Source: a bacterium (GTDB taxonomy: Bacteria; Acidobacteriota; Thermoanaerobaculia; Multivoradales; JAHEKO01). From it: a stretch of DNA of 64,000 nucleotides. The notes under the pieces were generated by a model. That model was not told where the DNA came from and did no database searches. It was given only the letters and a program-made list of their open reading frames with translations. Below are positions 35,438-46,049 of the stretch, one piece after another. The stretch's first letter is position 1. Every line of letters begins with the position of its first letter. Where the stretch lies: assembly GCA_024224155.1 (NCBI GenBank), contig JAAENP010000050.1:46892-110891 (forward strand), written 5' to 3'. A program made the position numbers and the translations under genes.

Positions 35438-35566
35438 CGTATGGACGAGTCCTCCGAACGCCCAACCAGTGAACAGGAGGACGAGCCAGGCGGCCAAGGC
35501 AATCGCGGCTGCGAAAATGCGCAGATCGGTGTTCGACACGGGAATCAGGACTTCAGCCTGCGTCAA
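35321..35566 (-). CDS. Small membrane protein resembling the Lmo0937 type
   Basis: 81 residues, two hydrophobic segments: LAAWLVLLFTGWAF and GLVHTLLVAALFLVPW. Tiny proteins with the order LW-LLG-T-GG-IH-LL-VA are known as Lmo0937/DUF5670 family; the resemblance is good for residues ~20-55. The tail overlaps the plus-strand small gene. No clear Shine-Dalgarno. Confidence 0.4.
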   Translation of the reverse strand: MTQAEVLIPVSNTDLRIFAAAIALAAWLVLLFTGWAFGGLVHTLLVAALFLVPWRAVPRSTTEIVDSSEQAVGKGGNSQSD

Positions 35567-35589
35567 TCATGAACGAATCGTCATGAATA

Positions 35590-36369
35590 ATGCAGGCTAG
35601 CATGCCGATGCGAGCGGTTTCCGAGGCAGCGTTCCAGGTCAGGGCCGTCACCTTCGATGCGACCGGCACTCTGTTCCACTGTCCCGAGCTCGGCTCCATC
35701 TATTCGGAGATCCTGACACGGCACGGTGCCGAGGTGTCGAGTGACCGCGCCGGCGAATTGGTCCGAACCGTCTGGCGGGAGTTCGATTGTCGAGCCAATG
35801 CCGGAAGTGCCGGCTTTCTCGCGAATCGATTCGGACCCGGACGGAGCGAAGCCAGGGGTTGGTGGACGGATTTCGTCGCACGGATTCTCGAATACCTGGA
35901 AAGCCCGGCTGAGCCGGCTTTCGCCGCTGCCGAGCTCTTCGAGCGCTTCAGCCGGCCGGAATCCTGGGAGGTCTTCCCGGAGGCCTGTGAAGTCCTCACC
36001 GAGCTGCGCGCCCGGGGTTATCTGCTGGGGGTCATCAGCAACTGGGATCATCGGCTTGCGGGGCTGCTCGATGGACTCGAGCTACCCGGATTTGACGCGC
36101 TCGCATACTCGGCCGAGGTCGGTTTCGAAAAGCCGCATCCGGCAATCTTCGAATCCTGTCTGGACCGCCTTGGTGTGCCTGCTCGAGCCTGTCTTCACGT
36201 TGGCGATCGGATTCTCGAGGATTGCGAAGGAGCGCGAGGTGCGGGCCTGAGCGCGCTGCTTCTGGACCGGTCCCGAGCCCAGTCGGCTCGACGCGCCTCG
36301 GTGTCGGATCTTCGCCGGATCCTGGGACGGCTTCCGCGGCTGCCCCCACTCCCGCACCCCCGACCGTGA
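35590..36369 (+). CDS. HAD-superfamily hydrolase (HDHD3-like)
   Basis: 259 residues; the true start may be ATG 35602, since the first ATG lacks a ribosome site. Motif I VTFDATGTLF (Thr in place of the second Asp, as is common in the HDHD3 group), motif II LGVISNWD, motif III Lys in GFEKPHP, motif IV HVGDRILEDCEGARGAG. A cap of helices lies between I and II. Likely a phosphatase on a small metabolite; the unusual motif I makes activity less certain. Confidence 0.82.
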   Translation: MQASMPMRAVSEAAFQVRAVTFDATGTLFHCPELGSIYSEILTRHGAEVSSDRAGELVRTVWREFDCRANAGSAGFLANRFGPGRSEARGWWTDFVARILEYLESPAEPAFAAAELFERFSRPESWEVFPEACEVLTELRARGYLLGVISNWDHRLAGLLDGLELPGFDALAYSAEVGFEKPHPAIFESCLDRLGVPARACLHVGDRILEDCEGARGAGLSALLLDRSRAQSARRASVSDLRRILGRLPRLPPLPHPRP

Positions 36370-36392
36370 GCAGGCCTGTGCTAGCGTTTCCG

Positions 36393-36872
36393 ATGGCGAT
36401 GCGAGTCCATTTCACCGCGGTTGTCCTCATGTTGGCGTTCGGCTCGCTGGCTCTGGCGGCGATCGGCTGTGTGCCCGAGGCGGGCGACTCCGGAGCCGCG
36501 GAGACTCTGGCCACCGAGGACGTGGGAGGCGCGATCGATTCCGAGCTTTCGACCGAGGAAGATCGGCGCGGTCCTCGCTGGGTGGAGTCCGGTCTGGTGC
36601 TTCCGCCCGGTTTCCCTGTGGAATTGCCGATTCCGGGTGGAGCGTCGGTGGCGGACCAGGGCGTCGACCGCGGCGGCCAGAGCTTTGTGGTTCTGGAGAC
36701 GCCGTCGTCGGCGTCGAGCTTGACCGCAAGTTGGATCTCGCTGCTCGAGTCCGAGGGGTGGACAGTCCGACGTTCGGGGGAATCGGGGCTGAGCGCCGCG
36801 AAGGCGGAGTCGACGATCACGGCTACGGTCGTACCGAGCGGTTCCGGTTCTCGAATGCGGATCATCTACTAG
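36393..36872 (+). CDS. Hypothetical lipoprotein
   Basis: 159 residues. Signal with lipobox LAAIGC; a low-complexity acidic stretch follows, then a domain (VLPPGFPVELPIPGGASVAD, SFVVLETPSSASSLTAS, WISLLESEGWTVRR) that resembles the small beta/alpha lipoproteins with a PxxFPxxlPlP motif found in several phyla. Its stop overlaps the GTG of the first ATP-synthase accessory gene, so it could be expressed with that operon. Confidence 0.65.
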   Translation: MAMRVHFTAVVLMLAFGSLALAAIGCVPEAGDSGAAETLATEDVGGAIDSELSTEEDRRGPRWVESGLVLPPGFPVELPIPGGASVADQGVDRGGQSFVVLETPSSASSLTASWISLLESEGWTVRRSGESGLSAAKAESTITATVVPSGSGSRMRIIY

Positions 36873-37156
36873 TGACCAGATCCGGCAAGAGCCGTCGACC
36901 GATGTCGATGGCGGGCATGGGCTTCGAGCTGGCCGCGGCGGTCGCGGGGTTCACGTTCCTGGGACTGTGGATCGACCGCCGTTTCGGGACGGAGCCACGG
37001 GCGCTCCTGATCTGCGCGGCAATCGGGGTCGTGGGTGGGCTCTACAACTTCGTGCGCACCGCTCGGATCGCGGCCGAGGCCGCGGATCGGAAGGCCCGCG
37101 CCAACGCCCGCGCCAAGGCCCGAGCCAAGGGCAGCGAGAGACCCGATCCGGAGTGA
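36872..37156 (+). CDS. ATP synthase accessory protein, AtpZ/AtpI type
   Basis: 94 residues from GTG 36872 overlapping the previous TAG. Two membrane helices separated by LWIDRRFGTEP: MGFELAAAVAGFTFLGLWID and ALLICAAIGVVGGLYNFVR. This is the AtpZ/F0F1-ATPase_gene1 pattern; such proteins assist assembly of the c-ring or magnesium supply. The Ala/Arg/Lys-rich tail (~30 residues) is an addition. First gene of the atp operon. Confidence 0.75.
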   Translation: MTRSGKSRRPMSMAGMGFELAAAVAGFTFLGLWIDRRFGTEPRALLICAAIGVVGGLYNFVRTARIAAEAADRKARANARAKARAKGSERPDPE

Positions 37157-37161
37157 TTCCG

Positions 37162-37539
37162 ATGCTGCGTTTCGCCGCAATCGCGATCGCGGTAACGGTC
37201 GTCTTGCTCGTCGCCGGGACCCTATTGACCTGTGACGCGGCTCCCGGGGCCCGGGAATCGATGATCTGGGCCTGCGGCGTCGTTTTTCTGGGGTCGATAC
37301 TGGGGGCCGTGCCGCTGATCTCGGGCGCCGGCGCCGCTGCCAGCGCGGGCCCGGCGGGCGTTTCCAGGTTCCTTGCTGCCATGTTGGTGCGCCTGGGCGC
37401 GGTCGGCATCGGGGCGGTGGCGGTGGTCCTGCTCGGCGAGGTCGAAGTCGCGCCTTTCCTGCTCTGGTTGGCGGTCAGCTATCTGGTGTTTCTGATCGTC
37501 GATACCGCCTTTGCGCTCAGGGTTTTTCGGAGATTGTGA
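37162..37539 (+). CDS. atpI: ATP synthase protein I-like membrane protein
   Basis: 125 residues from ATG 37162 (GTG 37153 is possible and would overlap the previous stop). Four hydrophobic helices, the last pair FLAAMLVRLGAVGIGAVAVV and WLAVSYLVFLIVDTAFALRV, as in AtpI. Directly ahead of subunit a. Assigned by topology and position; sequence conservation in this family is weak. Confidence 0.65.
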   Translation: MLRFAAIAIAVTVVLLVAGTLLTCDAAPGARESMIWACGVVFLGSILGAVPLISGAGAAASAGPAGVSRFLAAMLVRLGAVGIGAVAVVLLGEVEVAPFLLWLAVSYLVFLIVDTAFALRVFRRL

Positions 37540-37625
37540 AACTCGTCACAAGTGGCTATACTCGCGCCGCGAGCTGAGGAAACGTTCGCCGATTTCCACC
37601 AAAAAACCTTCGATTTTTCCGCGCC

Positions 37626-38486
37626 ATGGCTGGTACGAATCCGCTCGAACACGTTGTTCAGCATCCCATCGTCGAGACGGAGCTCGACGCGGGACTCTTG
37701 ACGCCCGAGGGTGTGGTGACGCTGTTCAGCGACCACATCGCGATGACGATTCTGGCCGGGCTGCTGCTCTGCATTCTTCTACCGTTCGCCTTCCGGCGCT
37801 CGCGTAAGTCCGGGGAAGGCGTGGATCGGCTGATGACGACGGGGTTCGCGGGCGTGATCGAGGTGATCTGCCAGTACTTGCGCAAGGAAGTCGCCGAGCC
37901 GACCCTGGGCGAGCACACCGATCGTTTCATCAAGTACGTCTGGTCGTTGTTTTTCTTCGTGCTCGCCATGAATCTGCTCGGCATGATTCCGATCGGCGCG
38001 ATCACGCCGCTGGCCATCGGACTTCACATCGGCGGCACGGCGACGGGAAATATCTGGGTGACCGGCACTCTGGCCGTGGTGACGCTCGCGATGGTTGTCA
38101 TCAATGGGCTTCGTTTGGGGAAGGTCGATTTTCTGAAGCACTTCTGCCCGGGGCCGTGGTGGATGGCGCCGATTCTGGTTCCCGTCGAGATCGCCGGCTG
38201 GCTCGCCAAAACGTTCGCGCTGGCGGTGCGGCTGTTCGCCAATATGCTCGCCGGACACCTGGTGCTGGCGGTTCTTCTCGGTTTCATCTTGAGCGCGGGC
38301 TCGGTCAGCGCGGGCGCCGGCTTCGGCGTCGCGATTCCGGTGATTCTGGGTAGTGTCGGCATCAGCCTTCTGGAGATCTTTGTCGCCTTTCTACAGGCGT
38401 TCATCTTTACCTTCCTGACGACGTTGTTCATCGGGATGTCGGTCGTCTTTCACCATGACGACCATGAGGAAGCTACAGCTCACTAA
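37626..38486 (+). CDS. atpB: ATP synthase subunit a
   Basis: 286 residues. Periplasmic N-terminus, helices, then the conserved helix LAVRLFANMLAGHLVLAVLL whose Arg faces the c-ring carboxylate, and the last helix EIFVAFLQAFIFTFLTTLFI. Signatures of the a subunit are complete. Forms the proton half channels with the c-ring. A His/Asp-rich end (HHDDHEEATAH) is noteworthy. Confidence 0.95.
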   Translation: MAGTNPLEHVVQHPIVETELDAGLLTPEGVVTLFSDHIAMTILAGLLLCILLPFAFRRSRKSGEGVDRLMTTGFAGVIEVICQYLRKEVAEPTLGEHTDRFIKYVWSLFFFVLAMNLLGMIPIGAITPLAIGLHIGGTATGNIWVTGTLAVVTLAMVVINGLRLGKVDFLKHFCPGPWWMAPILVPVEIAGWLAKTFALAVRLFANMLAGHLVLAVLLGFILSAGSVSAGAGFGVAIPVILGSVGISLLEIFVAFLQAFIFTFLTTLFIGMSVVFHHDDHEEATAH

Positions 38487-38597
38487 TCGGGAATACTCGC
38501 CATGCCCGAGTCGCGGGACAAAGGGCCGCAAGGCGTGACTGCGATGGCGATCCGAACCCCCGTCAATTCCCGCTCGACGGAAAATTGGAGAGAAAAG

Positions 38598-38945
38598 ATG
38601 CAGAAGCGATTGTCGAAATTTGCGCTTGTCATGATCGTCATGGGCCTCGCGGTCATGTTCGTTCCCGCGGCCCCGGCGATGGCGGCCGAAGGCGGCTCCG
38701 ACGGGGGCTCGATGTTGACCACTCTGGGTGCGGCCAAGCTGGGCGGCGCGATCGGCGCGGGTCTGGTGATCATGGGCGCCGCAGCGGGTATCGGCCGGAT
38801 CGGCGGTAGCGCCGTTGAGTCGATGGCGCGTCAACCCGAGGTTGCGGGGCAGATCTTCACGCCGATGATTCTGACCGCAGCATTGATCGAGGGCGCGACC
38901 TTCTTTGCTCTGATCATCACGATGCTGGCGGTCAACGCCAAATAA
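38598..38945 (+). CDS. atpE: ATP synthase subunit c, with signal-like N-terminal extension
   Basis: 115 residues from ATG 38598 (GGAG upstream); c subunits are usually ~75-90. The extra N-terminus is hydrophobic and ends AMAAEGG, like a cleavable signal. Core hairpin: GAGLVIMGAAAGIGRIGG, polar loop ARQPE, second helix with the ion-binding Glu in AALIEGATFFALII. The residues after Glu (Gly-Ala) fit a proton rather than a sodium site (family knowledge). Confidence 0.93.
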   Translation: MQKRLSKFALVMIVMGLAVMFVPAAPAMAAEGGSDGGSMLTTLGAAKLGGAIGAGLVIMGAAAGIGRIGGSAVESMARQPEVAGQIFTPMILTAALIEGATFFALIITMLAVNAK

Positions 38946-38983
38946 CCATCGACCGGGACGGCCGGCCGGGATCGGCCGGCCGC

Positions 38984-39577
38984 ATGAGAAGCATGAGAAT
39001 GAAACCGCAATTGTGGCTGCTCGCAATCGCAGCCGCCGGGGCAGCGACCCCGGCGTTTGCTGCCGGAGGCGGAGAAGAGAACATTTTCTCCGGCAATCTG
39101 GGCAATGCCGTCTGGACCCTCCTCATCTTTGGTGCGGTGCTCGTCGTCCTGGGCAAGTACGCGTGGGGGCCACTGCTCGACGCGCTGCAAAAGCGTGAGC
39201 AGTTCATTCACGATTCCCTGGCCGAGGCGAAACGGGATCGCGAAGAGGCCGAGAAACGCCTCGAGGAACACACCAGCCAACTGAACCAGGCCCGGGCCGA
39301 AGCTACCGAGCTTGTCGAGGAAGGTCGACGTGACGCCAAGGCGGTTAAGGCGCGGATCGAAGAGGAAGCCCGGGAAGAGTCCCAGAAGATACTCGATCGC
39401 GCCAAGCGCGAGATCGAGCTCGCCAAGCAGACCGCGATCAAAGAGCTCTATACCTCGAGCGCCAGCCTGGCAACCGAAATGGCCTCGCGCATTCTGCGCA
39501 AGGAGCTTTCGACGGCCGAGAAAGAGAAGATGATCGCACGCTCTCTCGACGAGCTCGATCAACTCGACCCCAACTGA
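38984..39577 (+). CDS. atpF: ATP synthase subunit b
   Basis: 197 residues. Signal-like start (LWLLAIAAAGAATPAFAAGG) then a membrane helix WTLLIFGAVLVVLGKYAWGP and a long charged coiled coil (REQFIHDSLAEAKRDREEAE and on). Acts as peripheral stalk. Its last A overlaps the ATG of subunit delta. Both b and c carry signal-like extensions here. Confidence 0.92.
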   Translation: MRSMRMKPQLWLLAIAAAGAATPAFAAGGGEENIFSGNLGNAVWTLLIFGAVLVVLGKYAWGPLLDALQKREQFIHDSLAEAKRDREEAEKRLEEHTSQLNQARAEATELVEEGRRDAKAVKARIEEEAREESQKILDRAKREIELAKQTAIKELYTSSASLATEMASRILRKELSTAEKEKMIARSLDELDQLDPN

Positions 39578-40173
39578 TGTCCGGCGGCTTCGACGAACGC
39601 GAACTGGCGGTGGCTCGGCTCTATGCCGGAGCTACGCTCCAGCTGGCCGAAACGGCCGGTGCGTCGGAGTCCGTGCTCGAGGAGTTGACCGGGCTCGGTG
39701 AGCTCCTGGATCGGGACCCGAGGTTCGAGCTCGCCCTGTCGTCGCCCCTGGTGGACGTCGATGTGAAGCGTGAGCTGCTCGAAACCGCCTTTCGAAATCA
39801 GGCCAGCGACCTGGTTGTGAACTCGCTCCAGGTGATGGGCCGCAAGGGCCGGCTGAGTCTGCTGCGCGCCTATATCGAAGGCTACCGGCAAGAATTCGAG
39901 GCCATGCGGGGCATCACCGAGGTCGACATCATCGTGGCCGAGCCGCTGTCGCCGGCGCAGAGAAAGCGAGCGCAGCAGGTGGCCGAGAAGTGGACCGGTG
40001 GCCAAGTTCGGTTGGTCGAGCTCCAAGACCCCGAGGTCATTGGCGGCATGGTCTTCAGGGCCGGCGATCGAAAGCTCGACCGCAGTGTTGCCCGCGAGCT
40101 CGACGCCATGGCGGGACGCCTGTTCGAACGCGCCTCGGAGCAGATTCAGAGCCTGGATTCCATCGTGGACTAG
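39577..40173 (+). CDS. atpH: ATP synthase subunit delta
   Basis: 198 residues. N-terminal helical domain ([20 protein letters not shown]), the centre with [20 protein letters not shown] and [13 protein letters not shown], and C-terminal [19 protein letters not shown], the family signature. Connects the stalk to the F1 head. Normal length. Confidence 0.92.
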   Translation: MSGGFDERELAVARLYAGATLQLAETAGASESVLEELTGLGELLDRDPRFELALSSPLVDVDVKRELLETAFRNQASDLVVNSLQVMGRKGRLSLLRAYIEGYRQEFEAMRGITEVDIIVAEPLSPAQRKRAQQVAEKWTGGQVRLVELQDPEVIGGMVFRAGDRKLDRSVARELDAMAGRLFERASEQIQSLDSIVD

Positions 40174-40220
40174 CCCGGTTCGAAGAAGACCAAGAAGCCC
40201 AGCAGAGTGGAGATAGCGAG

Positions 40221-41936
40221 ATGAAATTCAACGTGGACGAGATCGCCTCGGTTCTGACCGAGGAGATCCAGAACTATCAAAGCGCGGTGGACCTCAACGA
40301 AGTGGGTCGCGTGCTCGAAATCGGTGACGGAATCGCCCGCGTCTATGGCCTGTCGAACGCCATGGCCGGCGAGCAGCTCGAGTTCTCGAACGGCCAGTTC
40401 GGCCAGGTGTTCAACCTGGAAGAGAGCTCGGTGGGTGTGGTCATCTTCGGCAACTATCTCGACATCAAGGAGGGCGACGAGGTCCGGCGAACCGGGAATC
40501 TCCTGAGTATTCCTTGCGGCGAGTCGCTGATCGGTCGGGTGGTCGACCCGCTCGGCCGCCCGCTCGACGGCAAGGGCGATATCGACACTCCGGATCGAAG
40601 GCCGCTCGAGCACAAGGCGCCCGGCATCGCCGGCCGCCAGCCGGTGGACGAGCCCCTTCAGACCGGCATCAAGGCGGTCGATTCGATGATCCCGATCGGC
40701 CGCGGTCAGCGCGAGCTCATCATCGGCGATCGCAAGACGGGCAAGACCGCAATTGCGATCGACACGATCCTCAACCAGAAGAACAGCGGCATCGTCTGTA
40801 TCTATGTCGCGATCGGCTTGAAGGAATCGACCGTGGTCGGCATCGTCGACAAGCTTGCGGAGCATGGCGCACTCGACTACACCATCGTGGTGTCGGCGGG
40901 GTCTTCGGACCCGGCGCCGCTTCAGTACATCGCTCCGTACGCGGGAGCGGCGATGGCCGAGTACTTCATGTACACCGAGGGCCGCCACACCCTCGTCGTC
41001 TACGACGATCTTTCCAAGCAGGCCCAGGCCTATCGCCAGCTGTCTCTGTTGCTGCGCCGGCCACCCGGCCGGGAGGCCTATCCCGGAGACGTTTTCTATC
41101 TTCATTCGCGGCTGCTCGAGCGCGCGGTCAAGCTGCGCAACGAGTATGCGATCGTCCCCAAGGACACTCCCGAGGACTCGATCGACCGTTCGCTCGCCCG
41201 GGTCCACCCGCAGGGCCTCGAGGCGCCCGAAGATGTCCGGCCGGACGAAGTCTCGGGGATCTACCATCGCGGTGAGGGTTTGGAGCGTGCCGAGGCCTGG
41301 CTCGAGACACTCGACGACAAGGACGAGCTCCGGATCCACAAGTTTCGGGACAGCGGCGGCTCGATGACCGCGTTGCCGATCATCGAGACGCTCGAGGGCG
41401 AGGTTTCGGCCTATATCCCGACCAATGTCATCTCGATCACCGACGGCCAGATCTATCTCGAGCCGGATCTCTTCTTCGCCGGCGTTCGACCGGCGGTCAA
41501 CGTCGGAATCTCGGTTTCCCGCGTAGGCGGTAACGCCCAGATCAAGGCGATGAAGAAGATCGCCTCGACGCTACGTTTGGACCTCGCGTCGTTTCGGGAG
41601 CTCGAGGCTTTCGCTCAGCTCGGCACCGAGCTCGACGCGGCGACCCAGCGCCAGCTCGACCGGGGGGAACGTATGGTCGAGCTCCTGAAGCAGCCTCAGT
41701 ATCGACCCTACTCGGTCGAGGATCAGGTTCTGAGCGTCTTCGCGGGTTCGAAGGGCTTGTTGGATGACCTACCGGTCGACCAGGTTGGCGAGTTCGAGTC
41801 CAAGCTGCTCAAGCACATCCGAAACGAGTTCCCCGAAGTGGTTGAGGAGATCGGCGAAACCAGCGTCATTTCCGACGAGCTCGGCGAGAACATCACCGGG
41901 TTGATGCGCAACTTCAAGAACCAATTCGCGGGCTAG
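40221..41936 (+). CDS. atpA: ATP synthase subunit alpha with ~65-residue insertion
   Basis: 571 residues, ~60 more than usual. N-terminal beta barrel, P-loop GDRKTGKTA (~169-177), and the C-terminal helical domain are all normal. Between [15 protein letters not shown] (~295-309) and [12 protein letters not shown] (~379-390), where other alphas have only a few residues, there is an extra charged segment, [20 protein letters not shown] through IHKFRDS (41148-41354). The frame is continuous, so it is a real insertion. It falls in the nucleotide-binding domain, near the loop before the catalytic-interface strand. Confidence 0.95.
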   Translation: MKFNVDEIASVLTEEIQNYQSAVDLNEVGRVLEIGDGIARVYGLSNAMAGEQLEFSNGQFGQVFNLEESSVGVVIFGNYLDIKEGDEVRRTGNLLSIPCGESLIGRVVDPLGRPLDGKGDIDTPDRRPLEHKAPGIAGRQPVDEPLQTGIKAVDSMIPIGRGQRELIIGDRKTGKTAIAIDTILNQKNSGIVCIYVAIGLKESTVVGIVDKLAEHGALDYTIVVSAGSSDPAPLQYIAPYAGAAMAEYFMYTEGRHTLVVYDDLSKQAQAYRQLSLLLRRPPGREAYPGDVFYLHSRLLERAVKLRNEYAIVPKDTPEDSIDRSLARVHPQGLEAPEDVRPDEVSGIYHRGEGLERAEAWLETLDDKDELRIHKFRDSGGSMTALPIIETLEGEVSAYIPTNVISITDGQIYLEPDLFFAGVRPAVNVGISVSRVGGNAQIKAMKKIASTLRLDLASFRELEAFAQLGTELDAATQRQLDRGERMVELLKQPQYRPYSVEDQVLSVFAGSKGLLDDLPVDQVGEFESKLLKHIRNEFPEVVEEIGETSVISDELGENITGLMRNFKNQFAG

Positions 41937-41948
41937 ATTCCTTAACCG

Positions 41949-44319
<2,371 letters not shown>

Positions 44320-44327
44320 TCCGGGTT

Positions 44328-44750
44328 ATGGCCGATTCGAAGACCTTTCCCGACGCGAAGACTTTCCGGTGCTCGGTGGTGACGCCGGAGAAGGTCGTGC
44401 TCGAGTGCGACGCGAGCTTCGTTGCGCTGCCGGCTCACGACGGTGAGATCGGTCTGCTCCGAAGGCGCGCGCCGCTCGTGTGCAAGCTGGCGATCGGCAA
44501 GCTTCGGGTGGAGACCGAAACCGGTCTGAGGGTCTTCTACGTCGACGGCGGCTTCGCCGAGATGGCCGGCAACGAGTTGACGGTGCCGACCGAGGACGCC
44601 CGCCCGGCGGAGGAGCTCGATCCGAGCGAGATCGGAGGGCTTCTCAAGGAAGCGCGCGCGATGGAAGCCCGCGATCCGGTCGCCAGGCTCGAGCGTGAAA
44701 AGGCGATCGAGAGAGCCCGGATGCAGCTTCGAGTCGCAACTCAGCGGTAG
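44328..44750 (+). CDS. atpC: ATP synthase subunit epsilon
   Basis: 140 residues from ATG 44328. Beta-sandwich with FRCSVVTPEKVVLECDASFV, ALPAHDGEIGLLRRRAPLV, FYVDGGFAEMAGNELTVPTE, then a helical C-terminal hairpin rich in Arg/Glu. Last gene of the atp operon; completes all eight F1Fo subunits. Confidence 0.93.
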   Translation: MADSKTFPDAKTFRCSVVTPEKVVLECDASFVALPAHDGEIGLLRRRAPLVCKLAIGKLRVETETGLRVFYVDGGFAEMAGNELTVPTEDARPAEELDPSEIGGLLKEARAMEARDPVARLEREKAIERARMQLRVATQR

Positions 44751-44800
44751 GATCTCGATCAGCGGCTGGCCCCGGAGCGCCTCGGCCGTGATCCCATTCC

Positions 44801-45424
44801 ATGCCGTCCGAATACGACCCGCTGCGTCCACGCCACCCCCTTTCGGGCGAAGCCTCCGATCTCGACAAGGTACAGACGCTCTTCGCCGGCGCGGCCTCGG
44901 GCTATCTGAGCTCACCGTGGCCCTGGGTGTGTTGGGCCATCGTTCTGCCGGTTGCGGCGGTCATGACCGCCGCGGTCGCTGGCGCCGGGGGGGCGCTCGC
45001 GGTTCTGCTGCTGTGGTCGCTGGCGATTCTCTTCGGTGGCGCGTTCGAGGCGCTTGCCATGCGGCGCTCGCGCCGAGCGGCTGTCCGATCGGACATCACC
45101 CGCTGGGTGTTTAGAGGTCAGGGCAATCTGTCACTGATTGCGATCGTCTTGACCGCGGCTCTCGTCTGGCAGCGAATGTACGATTTTCTGCCGGCGGTCT
45201 GGCTGCTCCTGATCGGCCATTCCTTCTTTGCGGTCGGTGGGTTGGCGTCGAGCGCACTCAAACGCGCCGGTTTGCTCTATCAGCTCGGCGGGGTCGTGTC
45301 GCTACTGCCCTGGTTCGGAAGCCTCACCGCCTTTGCCGTGACGACGGCGGTCGCTAACGGCACGATCGCGACGTCGCTGTTTCTGCGCCGCCGCGGGAGC
45401 CGCCGCGGGGGACACAATACGTAA
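44801..45424 (+). CDS. Hypothetical multi-pass membrane protein ending in a repeat-encoded GHNT tail
   Basis: 207 residues, about five membrane helices (WVCWAIVLPVAAVMTAAVAG, ALAVLLLWSLAILFGGAFEA, AVWLLLIGHSFFAVGGLA, VSLLPWFGSLTAFAV). The C-terminus RGSRRGGHNT and its TAA stop are encoded by the left arm of a GGGGACAC palindrome (45408-45489), so the natural end was replaced or extended by the repeat. No family recognised; 50 bases after atpC but function unclear. Confidence 0.65.
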   Translation: MPSEYDPLRPRHPLSGEASDLDKVQTLFAGAASGYLSSPWPWVCWAIVLPVAAVMTAAVAGAGGALAVLLLWSLAILFGGAFEALAMRRSRRAAVRSDITRWVFRGQGNLSLIAIVLTAALVWQRMYDFLPAVWLLLIGHSFFAVGGLASSALKRAGLLYQLGGVVSLLPWFGSLTAFAVTTAVANGTIATSLFLRRRGSRRGGHNT

Positions 45425-45489
45425 TGCTGCAGGGGAGGCATTGGTCTCGAGGCCACTTCGCCTAGAGCAGCATTACGTATTGTGTCCCC
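45408..45489. repeat. REP-like palindromic element 1
   Basis: Perfect 23-base inverted arms: GGGGACACAATACGTAATGC... at 45408-45430 and its complement at 45467-45489, around a 36-base loop. The same arm sequence recurs at 49883-49991 and a shorter relative at 55209. Arms read GGA-CAC-AAT-ACG-TAA from either side, giving Gly-His-Asn-Thr-stop to both convergent genes. Such elements are typical substrates of RAYT transposases; a RAYT gene is 40 kb away. It may also end transcription from both sides. Confidence 0.85.
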
Positions 45490-45996
45490 GGATTTCCGAT
45501 CTGCTGAGGCGGTCGGAAAGCGAACGCTCTTGGCTGAAGAAGAAGATCAATCCCAGACTGGCAACGTTCAACAACGCGCCCAGCCAGCGCCGAACGGCCT
45601 GGTCGATCGTGAGAGGTCCGCCGTCCGTAGTCCGGGCTACGAGACCGACGCTCGCCATTCCCGGAGTGTGTCCCCAGAAGGTGAGCGGCAGAACGTGGTA
45701 GACGAAAGAAAAGCAGGCGATCAGGAGCAGCAGTGGCAGCAACGACAAGCGGCTCGGAGGAACCCCCAGCCACCAGCTTCCGGCGACGGCGGTGGCGAAA
45801 GCGCCCAGGTGCACGGCGAGGTCCACGACTCCTGCCGCCAATCGCCGGCCGCCGGTGACGGCTCTGGCTGCCGGCCGTTGTGCCTCGGAGTCAGCGAGCG
45901 GTTCGGGGCTGGCGGACGGATCCGTGGCGGGCTCGAGTGGCAGCTCGGGCTGCGACTGCTCGATCGCCGGCACCCTCGAAGCCCTTGACGCCGGGT
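45473..45996 (-). CDS. RDD-family membrane protein, repeat-encoded GHNT tail
   Basis: An ATG at 46048 would give 191 residues with a Pro/Glu-rich, non-conserved N-terminal ~65 residues; the 5' limit given here is only approximate and that ATG is the first available start. The RDD domain: GRRLAAGVVDLAVHLGAFAT, helix LLPLLLLIACFSFVYHVLPL, GHTPGMASVGL, RRWLGALLNVASLGLIFFF. RDD proteins are small membrane proteins of uncertain transport function. The end (SEIRGHNT, TAA) lies in the palindrome, mirroring its convergent neighbour. Confidence 0.7.
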
Positions 45997-46049
45997 CGAG
46001 AGGCAGGTCGATCGGCGTGTTGTGCGCTCCGCGCGCCGACCGTTTCATC

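Noticed and set aside
38598..38945. Sodium-type c subunit
   Set aside because: The residues after the ion-binding Glu (Gly-Ala) lack the Ser/Thr-Thr and Tyr of sodium sites.
41148..41354. Insert in ATP synthase alpha as an intein
   Set aside because: Too short (~65 residues), no Cys/Ser at the splice positions and no terminal His-Asn.
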